The notes below the pieces were generated by a model. That model saw only the letters and a list, made by a program, of their open reading frames with translations, did not search any database and was not told the DNA's origin. A stretch of 64,000 nucleotides of DNA, taken from assembly GCF_024609265.1 (NCBI RefSeq), contig NZ_JANHMP010000001.1, forward strand, positions 1,302,001-1,366,000. The letters run 5' to 3'. Positions 25,399 to 33,474 of the stretch are shown here, one piece after another; positions within the stretch are counted from its first letter, which is position 1, and every line of letters begins with the position of its first letter. The position numbers and the translations under genes were made by a program. This DNA comes from Geothrix campi (GTDB lineage: Bacteria; Acidobacteriota; Holophagae; Holophagales; Holophagaceae).

Positions 25399-27144
25399 AT
25401 GGCCGAGACCAGCAGCCTTGCCGTGCGCGGCGGCAGTTTCATGTTCCACCCCGCGGGCGCCCTGCCCCAGTTCACGCCCGAGGAGAGCAGCGAGGAGGCA
25501 CTCGCCATCGCCGAGGCCGCCCGCGACTTCATGAACGGCGAGATCATGCCCCGGGACGAGGAGATCGACCGCCTCAACCTGGAGCTCACCCGCGACCTGT
25601 TGGCCAAGGCCGGCGACCTGGGCATCCTGGGCATGGAGGTCCCCGAGGCCTACGGCGGCCTGGACCTGGACAAGAAGACCGCCCTGCTGGTGCTGGAGGA
25701 GATGGCCCGGCACGCCAGCTTCTCCACCAGCTACACCGCGCACACCAGCATCGGCACCATGCCCATCGTCTACTTCGGGAGCCACGAGCAGAAGGCCAAG
25801 TACCTGCCCAGGCTGGCCAGCGGCGAATGGTGCGCGGCCTACGCCTTGACCGAAGCCGGCAGCGGTTCCGATGCCCTGGGGGCCAAGACCACCGCCGTGC
25901 TGCAGGACGGCCACTGGGTGCTGAACGGCACCAAGGCCTGGATCACCAACGCCGGCTTCGCCGATGTCTTCGTGATCTTCGCCAAGATCAACGGCAGCCA
26001 CCTCAGCGCCTTCATCGTCGAGAAGACCGATCCCGGCATCAGCACCGGGGCCGAGGAAAAGAAGCTGGGCATCAAGGGCAGCTCCACCCGCACCGTCATC
26101 CTCGACAACTGCCGCATCCCTGAGGACCGGCTGCTGGGCGGCAAGGGGAAGGGCGCCCGTATCGCCCTGGGCATCCTGAACGTGGGCCGCTTCAAGCTGG
26201 GCGCCAGCTCCGTCGGGGCCGGCAAGCGGGTGCTGGAATACACCTTGAAATACGCCGGGGAGCGCACCCAGTTCGGCAAGCCCCTCACCGCCTTCGGCCT
26301 CATCCAGCAGAAGCTGGCGAACATGGCCGTGCGGATCTTCGTGGGCGAAAGCATGAGCTTCCGCACCATCGGCTACCTGGACGACGCCCTGGCTCACACC
26401 AGCTGGGAGAGCGAGACCGGCGGCGCCGACAAGATGAAGGCCATCGATGAGTATGCGGTGGAGGCCTCCATGTCCAAGGTGTGGGGCAGCGAGGCCCTCT
26501 TCGCCACGGCCGACGACTCCGTGCAGACCTTCGGCGGAGCCGGCTTCAGCACCGAGTACCCCGCCGAGAAGATCTACCGCGATTGCCGCATCAACCGCAT
26601 CTTCGAGGGCACCAACGAGATCAACCGCCTGCTCATCGCCGGCACCTTCCTCAAGCGCTGCGGCGGCACGGACGGCCTGCCCCTGGCCGAGGCCGCCGGG
26701 ACGGCCCCCACCCTGCCTGCGGACAGCCTCCAGGCCACCGTCGCCCTGGCCAAGGCCCGCGCCCTCAAAGTGATCGCTCTGGCCCAGGCGGAGCACGGCC
26801 CGAAGATCCTGGACAACCAGGAGGCCGCGGCCCACATCAGCAACCTGCTGCTGGAGCTCTACGCCATGGAGTCCGCCGTGGTCCGCGCCGGGAAGATGGC
26901 GGCCGCCGGCCACCGCTGGGCGGCCCTGGCCCGGGATCTGGCCGAGGTCTACGCCCAGGAGGCCTGGAACCGCGTGCAGTCCGAGGCCCGCATGCTGGCG
27001 GGCGAGCTGGCCGCCGGGAAGGCCCTGGATACGCTCATGGAGGAGCTGCTTGCCATGCATGCCCCGGCGCCGGCACCCCTGTCAGCCTTGCGGAACCGCA
27101 TCGCCCAGGCCCTCATGGACCAGGGGCGGTATCCCATCGGCTGA
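25399..27144 (+). CDS. Acyl-CoA dehydrogenase (paralogue 1)
   Basis: 581 aa FAD enzyme oxidising acyl-CoA to enoyl-CoA in fatty-acid degradation. Motifs: AYALTEAGSGSDALG, WITNAGFADVFVIFAK, RTQFGKPLTAFGLIQQKLA, QTFGGAGFSTEYPAEK and RIFEGTNEINR with the likely catalytic Glu. Has an extra C-terminal helical domain of about 170 residues, as in VLCAD/ACAD9-type enzymes. GGAGG before the ATG. Very close in DNA sequence to the gene at 27978, with identical tracts of more than 60 bases. Confidence 0.93.
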   Translation: MAETSSLAVRGGSFMFHPAGALPQFTPEESSEEALAIAEAARDFMNGEIMPRDEEIDRLNLELTRDLLAKAGDLGILGMEVPEAYGGLDLDKKTALLVLEEMARHASFSTSYTAHTSIGTMPIVYFGSHEQKAKYLPRLASGEWCAAYALTEAGSGSDALGAKTTAVLQDGHWVLNGTKAWITNAGFADVFVIFAKINGSHLSAFIVEKTDPGISTGAEEKKLGIKGSSTRTVILDNCRIPEDRLLGGKGKGARIALGILNVGRFKLGASSVGAGKRVLEYTLKYAGERTQFGKPLTAFGLIQQKLANMAVRIFVGESMSFRTIGYLDDALAHTSWESETGGADKMKAIDEYAVEASMSKVWGSEALFATADDSVQTFGGAGFSTEYPAEKIYRDCRINRIFEGTNEINRLLIAGTFLKRCGGTDGLPLAEAAGTAPTLPADSLQATVALAKARALKVIALAQAEHGPKILDNQEAAAHISNLLLELYAMESAVVRAGKMAAAGHRWAALARDLAEVYAQEAWNRVQSEARMLAGELAAGKALDTLMEELLAMHAPAPAPLSALRNRIAQALMDQGRYPIG

Positions 27145-27148
27145 GTTC

Positions 27149-27841
27149 CTAGCGAACTCCCGTGTGCAGGGCGACGATGCCACCCGTAAGGTTCGTCCAG
27201 CCCACGTTCTGGAAGCCCGCGGCCTCCAGCTCGGCGGCCAGGGCCCGCTGGTCCGGGAAGGCGCGGATGCTCTCGGGCAGGTAGGTGTAGGCCGAGGCAT
27301 CGCCGCTGATCCAAGCGCCAATGCGGGGTAGCACCCGATGGCTGTACCAGTCGTAGAAGGCCCTCAGCCAGGGGAACACGGGGGCGCTGAACTCCAGGAT
27401 GGTGAGCTGGCCGCCGGCCTTCAGCACGCGCAGGAATTCGGCGTAGGCGAGGGCCCGGTCCTCCACGTTGCGAATGCCGTAGCAGATGGTGATCCCGTCG
27501 AAGGTGGCATCCCGGAAGGGGAGGCGCTGGGCATCGGCGTCGCTGGAGGCCCAGATCCGGCCTGCCAACCCCTTCCGCGCGAACTTGGCGGGCCCCAGTC
27601 GCAGCATAGCGTGGGTGAAGTCCGTGCTGACCACCTCGGCCCCCCGGCGGGCCAGGGCCAGGCTGGAGTCCCCCGTGCCGGCCGCCACGTCCAGGAAGCG
27701 CTTCCCCGGGCCGGCGCCGGAGCGGCGGGCCATGCGCCACCACCACCAGAAGTCCACGCCGCCGGAGAGCACGTGGTTCAGGACGTCGTACCTCCCGGCG
27801 ATGGCCGAGAACATCTGCTGCACTTGCCTGCCTTCCGGCAT
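27149..27841 (-). CDS. ubiE: Ubiquinone/menaquinone C-methyltransferase UbiE/MenG
   Basis: 230 aa. SAM methyltransferase of quinone synthesis (in this setting probably demethylmenaquinone methylation). Motifs: VQQMFSAIAGRYDVLNHVLS, FLDVAAGTGDSSL (SAM site), NVEDRALAYAEFLRVLKAGG and LEFSAPVFPWLRAFYDWYS, all hallmark UbiE blocks. The ATG at 27841 is preferred over upstream in-frame ATGs because GGAGG sits 4 bases before it. Its stop is 4 bases from the convergent acyl-CoA dehydrogenase stop. Confidence 0.94.
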   Translation of the reverse strand: MPEGRQVQQMFSAIAGRYDVLNHVLSGGVDFWWWWRMARRSGAGPGKRFLDVAAGTGDSSLALARRGAEVVSTDFTHAMLRLGPAKFARKGLAGRIWASSDADAQRLPFRDATFDGITICYGIRNVEDRALAYAEFLRVLKAGGQLTILEFSAPVFPWLRAFYDWYSHRVLPRIGAWISGDASAYTYLPESIRAFPDQRALAAELEAAGFQNVGWTNLTGGIVALHTGVR

Positions 27842-27977
27842 CCAACCTCCGCGGGGAACCTCCATTGAACCAGAGACGGCGCCTACCCGAAGTATCCCCG
27901 GCATTGACCAGAGGTAGAGGCTAGGCAAGAGTCGCGGCGCCGCCCATCGTGATCCCTACCCAATCTGGAGGACAGAG

Positions 27978-29762
27978 ATGAGCACCACCGCTGCAGAGCA
28001 GGTCAAGGGGGGGAGTTTCCTGTTGACCCCCATCGGGGCCATGCCCCAGTTCACACCGGAGGAATTCGGCGACGACGCCAAGGAATTCGCCCGGGCGGCC
28101 AAAGACTTCATCCAGGGCGAAGTCCTGCCCCAGGACGAAGCCATCGACAAGCTGGATCTCCCCCTCACCATTTCCCTCATGAAGAAAGCCGGTGAACTGG
28201 GCCTGCTGGGCCTGGAGATCCCCGAGGCCTACGAGGGCATGGACGTGGACAAGCGGACCGCCATGCTCGTGCTGGAGGAGATGAGCAAGCAGGGCAGCTT
28301 CGCCGTGAGCTACAGCGCCAACACCGGCATCGGCACCCTGCCCATCGTCTACTTCGGCACCGAGGCCCAGAAGAAGGCCTACCTGCCCAAGCTCGCCACC
28401 GGCGAGTGGCTGGCAGCCTACGCCCTCACCGAGGCCGGCAGCGGTTCCGACGCCCTGAGCGCCAAGGCTACGGCCGTGCTGGACGGCGACACCTGGGTGC
28501 TGAACGGCACCAAGATGTGGATCACCAACGCCGGCTTCGCCGATGTGTTCATCATTTTCGCCAAGGTGGACGGCAAGGACTTCAGCGCCTTCATCGTCGA
28601 GAAGACCGATCCCGGCATCAGCACCGGGGCCGAGGAAAAGAAGCTCGGCATCAAGGGCAGCTCCACCCGCACGGTAATCCTCGAGAACTGCTGCATCCCC
28701 AAGGACCGGCTGCTGGGTGAGCTGGGCAAGGGCCACAAGATCGCCTTCGGCATCCTGAATATCGGCCGCTTCAAGCTGGGCGTCGGCAGCCAGGGCGGCA
28801 TGAAGCGGATCCTGGAATACGCCATCAAGTACACCTCCGAGCGCCAGCAGTTCGGCAAGCCCATCAACTCGTTCGGCCTCATCCAGCAGAAGCTGGCGGA
28901 CATGGCCACCAAGATCTTCGTCTGCGAGGCCCTGAACTTCCGCACCACCGGCTACATCGACGAGGCCTTGCACGCCACCAACTGGGACAGCCCCACCGCC
29001 GGCGCGGACAAGATGGCCGCCATCGACGAGTACACCATCGAGTGCAGCATCTCCAAGGTGTGGGCCAGCGAAGCCCTCTTCTCGGTGGCGGACGAAGCCG
29101 TGCAGGCCTATGGCGGCTACGGCTTCAGCGCCGAATACCCGCCCGAGAAGGCCCTGCGCGACTGCCGCATCAATCGCATCTTCGAAGGCACCAACGAGAT
29201 CAACCGCCTCCTCATCGCCGGCACGCTGCTCAAGCGCGCCATGAAGGGCGACCTGCCCCTCATGCAGTTCGGCCAGCAGGTGGCCAAGGAGATCTCCAAC
29301 CCGATCAAGCCCGAGGCCTTCACCGGCCCCCTGGCCCGCCTGAAGCACGGCGTGGAACTCAGCAAGCGCCAGTGCATGCTGGCTGCGGGCCTGGCCGTGC
29401 AGGTCCTGGGTCAGAAGCTCATCGACAACCAGGAGGTCATGGCCCGCATGAGCAACATGCTCATGGAGATCTACGCCATGGAAAGCGCCGTGGTGCGCGC
29501 TGAGCGCATGGTGGAGTCCGGCCACCGCTGGGCGCAGATCGCCCGCGACATCACCGAGCTCTACGTGAACGAGAGCTGGCACAAGGTCCACGGCGACGCC
29601 CGCATGCTCTGCGCCGACGTGGTTGAAGGCGAGGCCCTGCGCCACGCCCTGGCCGGCGTGAAGGCCTTCACCGAGTTCCATCCCACCAGCAGCGCCCGGC
29701 TGCGGGGGCGCATCGCCTCGGAGCTGATCCAGAAGGGAAGCTATCCGGTCGAGGTGATCTGA
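27978..29762 (+). CDS. Acyl-CoA dehydrogenase (paralogue 2)
   Basis: 594 aa, the same architecture as the gene at 25399: GSFLLTPIGAMPQFTPEEF start, AYALTEAGSGSDAL, WITNAGFADVFIIFAK, RQQFGKPINSFGLIQQKLA and RIFEGTNEINR with the catalytic Glu, then the extra C-terminal domain. GGAGG precedes the ATG. The two paralogues flank ubiE, so the pair is probably a local duplication with later gene conversion. A strong hairpin follows. Confidence 0.93.
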   Translation: MSTTAAEQVKGGSFLLTPIGAMPQFTPEEFGDDAKEFARAAKDFIQGEVLPQDEAIDKLDLPLTISLMKKAGELGLLGLEIPEAYEGMDVDKRTAMLVLEEMSKQGSFAVSYSANTGIGTLPIVYFGTEAQKKAYLPKLATGEWLAAYALTEAGSGSDALSAKATAVLDGDTWVLNGTKMWITNAGFADVFIIFAKVDGKDFSAFIVEKTDPGISTGAEEKKLGIKGSSTRTVILENCCIPKDRLLGELGKGHKIAFGILNIGRFKLGVGSQGGMKRILEYAIKYTSERQQFGKPINSFGLIQQKLADMATKIFVCEALNFRTTGYIDEALHATNWDSPTAGADKMAAIDEYTIECSISKVWASEALFSVADEAVQAYGGYGFSAEYPPEKALRDCRINRIFEGTNEINRLLIAGTLLKRAMKGDLPLMQFGQQVAKEISNPIKPEAFTGPLARLKHGVELSKRQCMLAAGLAVQVLGQKLIDNQEVMARMSNMLMEIYAMESAVVRAERMVESGHRWAQIARDITELYVNESWHKVHGDARMLCADVVEGEALRHALAGVKAFTEFHPTSSARLRGRIASELIQKGSYPVEVI

Positions 29763-29793
29763 CGTCTGCGCCACCGCTACACGGCGGCAATAA

Positions 29794-29822
29794 CAGAATG
29801 GGCCCCGTCGGGGCCCATTCTG
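29794..29822. terminator. Strong hairpin after acyl-CoA dehydrogenase 2
   Basis: Perfect 13-bp stem CAGAATGGGCCCC/GGGGCCCATTCTG with a 3-base loop, between the dehydrogenase and the convergent FecR gene. No clean U-tract, but the stem alone and its place between convergent genes support bidirectional termination. Confidence 0.7.
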
Positions 29823-29844
29823 CATTCCAGGGGTGGTTAGCTGC

Positions 29845-31848
29845 TCAGCGCCGGATCTCGCGGCCGCCGCCTCGGCTTTCGCCACGCCCTTCACCGCCGG
29901 ACGGCCGGGAGGGCGCGGGAGCGGGACGGGACTCGGGGGCGGGGCGAGACTCGGGAGCTGCCTCCCGGCGTTCCTCGCGGGGCGGGTCGACCCGAGGCGC
30001 GGGGCGGGACTCCCGCTCGACGGGCCGAGGCGTAGGGTCCGGACGCCGTTCCTCCCGTTCAACGCGCGGCCTAGGCTCCGCGGGGCGTTCCCTGGGCGCG
30101 GATTCCATGCGGCGATCCTGGGAAGGCCGGGACTCGTAGGTTCGTTCCCGAGGGGCGGGATCGGGCCGCCGCTCATCCACCCGGGGTCGGGCTTCCGAGG
30201 GTCGTTCCCTGGGCGCGGAGTCGGGGCGCCGGTCCTCGACCCGTCCGCGGGGTTCCGTGCTGCGGGTGCCAGGAGCCGGATCGGCCTTGCGTTCCTGGGG
30301 CGCGGGCAGTTCCCGGGCGCGGTCGCGCGGCCGATCCTCGAAGCCCCGCTCACGGGGCGAAGCGGGGGGCGTGACGGACCGTTCGGTCCCCTGGACGCGC
30401 CGACCGCGGTCCTCGAAGGGCACCCGGGCGGGGGTGCCAGCCGGGGTTCCGGCGGGGGCGCCGGGGCGGCCGCCCGCGACTGCAGGCGGGGCCTCACGGC
30501 GGATGATCGTCCGGCCCGTGGCGGTCTGGGCCTGGCGCTCATAGGTCGCCAGTCGCTGACGGTTCACGTCACGCTGGAAGGCCGTCTGCATCTGGCCCGG
30601 GTTGCGGAATTCGGTGTGGGAAACGACCAGGGGGGACCGTTGCCACGGCGCCCGCAGGTCGCGGCCACCGCCGCCCGTCCAGGTGGTGCTGCCAGTGGCT
30701 CCGTTGAAGCTGCGGATGACGTTGACATCGGAATAGATGTGTCCGCGCACGTTGCCCACGTTGATGTAGTTCACGGACACCACGTTCCAGGCGTAGCCGC
30801 CGCCCCAGGCGCCGTAGCCCCAGTGGCAGGGGGTGTTGTAGTAGCCCAATGGCGCCCAGCCGTAGTACCCGGGGGTGTAATTCCAGGCTACCCAGGCGGG
30901 ACTGTAGTAGACGCCGGGGATCCAGAACCAGCCCACGCCAAGACTCCAGTGCCAACGGCCATGGTGGTAGGCCACGTAGGCCCAGGGCTCATCGGAGATC
31001 CAGGTCATGCCGCCGGAATAGGGTGCCCAGCGACCCTCGTAGTAGGGGCGCCAATCCTCGGCGACGCCATTGGGCTGCCAGACCCAGCCGAATTCCGAGG
31101 ACTCCACCCAACGCCCGTTGCTATCGAGGTCATCGGCGTAGTAGCGGATCTCGGCGGGCACCCGGTCCCAGCTCTCGCCGCGCCGGATCACCATGGCCCG
31201 CTCGCTCCAGCGGTCGAAGTCGTCGCCCTCGTAGGTGTTGAATCCGCGCACGCGATCCAAGCCATCCTGGGGGCTGTATACCGTCAGGCGCTCGCCGGCG
31301 ACGATGCGGTTCTCGTCACGCTCGTTGGCGAAGGTCACCCGGCCGCTGTGCACCTTCAACCGCACCACCTTGTCCCGCTCGGCCTCCACGGTGAAGGCGC
31401 CCTTATCGAAGCAGGTGGCCGTGCCCGAAGGGGTGTCCACCCGGAAGCGGGCGTCCGACTGGCCGCCCAGCAGCACCCGCAGCCGGCCGTAATCCAGGCG
31501 CAGCAGGACCTGCTTCTCGCCCTTCTGGTCGGTGAAGAGGGCCGCCACGGTGAAGCGGGTGGCGCCACCGAAAGCGATGCGGGTGCCATCGCCCAGTTGC
31601 AGAACGCCACGACCGCGGCTTTCCACGACATCGCCTTCCGCGATGGGCGTGCCACGGCTCAGGGTCTCGTCCACCTCGCCCTTGCGGATGCGGACTTCGC
31701 CTTCCAGGGTCCGCACCATGGCGTAGCGTTCCGGCGCCTCGCCCTGGTAGGTTTCATCGTCCACGGGAGCTTGCGGGGCGGCACTCACGAAAGCAGCGGG
31801 CAGCAGCAGCGCTACGGCGATCCGGGAATGGGTGAAGGTCGCGTTCAT
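29845..31848 (-). CDS. Secreted FecR-domain / DUF6600 protein with Arg-Pro-rich tail
   Basis: 667 aa. Signal peptide (MNATFTHSRIAVALLLPAAFVSA), a FecR-like region about 40-200 (VRTLEGEVRIRKGEVDETL, RGTPIAEGDVVESRGRG), then a Trp/Tyr/Gly-rich DUF6600-type segment (GRWVESSEFGWVWQPNGV, WRPYYEGRWAPY, GYYGWAPLGYY). From about residue 430 it is a low-complexity Arg/Pro/Glu tail with repeated RPRERP-like and RRPDPAPRER motifs. The ATG at 31848 has GGAGG 5 bases upstream. Probably periplasmic or surface-bound; no sigma factor is adjacent. Confidence 0.82.
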   Translation of the reverse strand: MNATFTHSRIAVALLLPAAFVSAAPQAPVDDETYQGEAPERYAMVRTLEGEVRIRKGEVDETLSRGTPIAEGDVVESRGRGVLQLGDGTRIAFGGATRFTVAALFTDQKGEKQVLLRLDYGRLRVLLGGQSDARFRVDTPSGTATCFDKGAFTVEAERDKVVRLKVHSGRVTFANERDENRIVAGERLTVYSPQDGLDRVRGFNTYEGDDFDRWSERAMVIRRGESWDRVPAEIRYYADDLDSNGRWVESSEFGWVWQPNGVAEDWRPYYEGRWAPYSGGMTWISDEPWAYVAYHHGRWHWSLGVGWFWIPGVYYSPAWVAWNYTPGYYGWAPLGYYNTPCHWGYGAWGGGYAWNVVSVNYINVGNVRGHIYSDVNVIRSFNGATGSTTWTGGGGRDLRAPWQRSPLVVSHTEFRNPGQMQTAFQRDVNRQRLATYERQAQTATGRTIIRREAPPAVAGGRPGAPAGTPAGTPARVPFEDRGRRVQGTERSVTPPASPRERGFEDRPRDRARELPAPQERKADPAPGTRSTEPRGRVEDRRPDSAPRERPSEARPRVDERRPDPAPRERTYESRPSQDRRMESAPRERPAEPRPRVEREERRPDPTPRPVERESRPAPRVDPPREERREAAPESRPAPESRPAPAPSRPSGGEGRGESRGGGREIRR

Positions 31849-31949
31849 GTGGGCCTCCGATCGATTGGATGCCGCCCCCATAGGGTCGGTTCCGAGTGGG
31901 TAGACAGCCAGGGTCATGCCAGTTTTCTTAAATCATCAGTTTTCAGGCT

Positions 31950-32636
31950 TCAGTCTTTCGGGAAGGGGGCGAGGGCGGTCCCCACTTTGGGTGGGTTCGG
32001 CCGGGGGCCCAGGGCGGCCAGGCGAGGCAGCAGGCCCATCCAGGGGATGGACCACTGGCGTGGAGCCCCCTTTTCCACATCTCCTGCAGCCACTTCGAGC
32101 CGATCCGGGAGGAACCGGATCCGCAAATCACGACCCGGCGGCAGGGGCAGGTGGATCACTTGGGCTGTGGCGGGATGCACCACGGTCAGGAAGCCTTCGC
32201 CATCTTCCAGGACCCAGAGCAGGCCCCGGAGGAAGGGCCGGAAATCGTCCGCGCCCCAGCGCAGCCCCCCCAGGCCCTGGCCCAGCGGTGAATCCGCGGG
32301 GAAGCCCCAGGTGCCCCAGGCGGTATCCAGGGGCACGCCGCCATCGCGCCAAGCCCGCAATGGCCGGCCCGGCAGTCCCGCCAGCAGAAGGACCAGCCCC
32401 CGGGCATCGCTGATCCGCAGGGTGCCGTCCCCGGTCAGGAGTACGGTCATGGGCCCCTGGGAGGCCGTGGGAAGCCCCGGCACCACGGCTGGGGGAACCC
32501 AGGGTTCCGCCTGCCAGTCGAGTGGGGAGGCGCGCTCCCAGGGCAGGGCCTGATGTCCCTGGGCGCTCGAACCGGGGTCGGAAGGTGGCGTGGCGGCCAG
32601 GACCGCACTGATCAGGAAGAGGGCGCCCAGCCGCAC
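31950..32636 (-). CDS. Secreted protein of unknown function
   Basis: 228 aa. Signal peptide (RLGALFLISAVLAATPPSD), then a beta-rich body (TVLLTGDGTLRISDARGLVLL, GLLWVLEDGEGFLTVVHP, LPPGRDLRIRFLPDRLEV) without recognised motifs. The GTG at 32636 is chosen for GGAGG 4 bases upstream and overlaps the tatD 3' end by 25 bases, so the two are cotranscribed. The function is unknown. Confidence 0.65.
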   Translation of the reverse strand: MRLGALFLISAVLAATPPSDPGSSAQGHQALPWERASPLDWQAEPWVPPAVVPGLPTASQGPMTVLLTGDGTLRISDARGLVLLLAGLPGRPLRAWRDGGVPLDTAWGTWGFPADSPLGQGLGGLRWGADDFRPFLRGLLWVLEDGEGFLTVVHPATAQVIHLPLPPGRDLRIRFLPDRLEVAAGDVEKGAPRQWSIPWMGLLPRLAALGPRPNPPKVGTALAPFPKD

Positions 32637-33391
32637 AGGGCCTCCAGATTGCGAGTGGTCAGTTCGGCCAGCTTCAGGGACGAGATCCCGCGCAGCTCGG
32701 CCACGGTCTCGGCGGTGTACCGCACGAAGCCCGGTTCGTTCGGCTTGCCCCGGTAGGGGACCGGCGCCAGGAAGGGCGCATCGGTCTCCACCAGGATGCG
32801 GTCCGCCGGGGCCCAGGCCGCCACGTCCCGCACGGCCTCGGCCTTCTTGAAGGTGGTGATGCCGGAGAAGCTCAGATAGAAGCCCAGATCCAGGGCCTTC
32901 ATCGCGAAGGGGCGATCCTCGCTGAAGCAATGGATGCTGCCCCGCACCGCGTCGGCGCCCTCCTCCTCCAGAATTCGCAAGGTGGCCTCCGGCGCGGAGC
33001 GCGTGTGGATCATGAGCGGCTTCCCGAGTGTCCTGGCCAGTCGGATCTGGGCTCGGAAGACCGCCTCCTGCTCCTCCCGGGGGCTCAGGTCATAGTGCCA
33101 GTCCAGCCCCGTTTCGCCCACGAAGCGTACCGCCGGATCGGCCGCCAGGGCGGCCAGGGCGGCCCCCGTATCCTGCGTCCAGGTCTTGGCTTCGTGGGGA
33201 TGCACCCCCAGGCTGGCCCGGACTCCAGGTAACCGCCGCGCAAGCTCAAGAACGGTGCGAGAATCCTCTAAATCAGTGCCAACGGCGATGAAGCCCGTCA
33301 CGCCCTCGGCGCGGGCCCGGGCGAGAGTGGTTTCCACCTGGTCCTCGGCCAAGTAGGTCCCGGTGAGATGACAGTGCGCGTCCACAAGCAT
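32612..33391 (-). CDS. tatD: TatD-family metal-dependent hydrolase/deoxyribonuclease
   Basis: 259 aa. TIM-barrel DNase of the TatD family: metal-binding LVDAHCHL at the start, SLGVHPHEAK, FVGETGLDWHYD, KPLMIHTRSA, GSIHCFSED and ILVETDAPFLAPVPYRGKPN. All these blocks carry the His/Asp/Glu metal ligands. The ATG at 33391 gives the normal MLVDAHCHL start; the upstream in-frame ATG adds an unlike stretch. Divergent from the histidine kinase. Confidence 0.93.
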   Translation of the reverse strand: MLVDAHCHLTGTYLAEDQVETTLARARAEGVTGFIAVGTDLEDSRTVLELARRLPGVRASLGVHPHEAKTWTQDTGAALAALAADPAVRFVGETGLDWHYDLSPREEQEAVFRAQIRLARTLGKPLMIHTRSAPEATLRILEEEGADAVRGSIHCFSEDRPFAMKALDLGFYLSFSGITTFKKAEAVRDVAAWAPADRILVETDAPFLAPVPYRGKPNEPGFVRYTAETVAELRGISSLKLAELTTRNLEALCGWAPSS

Positions 33392-33474
33392 GCTTTCATA
33401 GTCCCATGCCTCCCAAGAATCACGGTATGCGCCTGCCGCGCCGATGATTCCCATGACCACGGATCCCCCTTTTT

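Noticed and set aside
27921-30542. Long minus-strand frame across acyl-CoA dehydrogenase 2
   Set aside because: Antisense to a confirmed enzyme gene; low-complexity composition.
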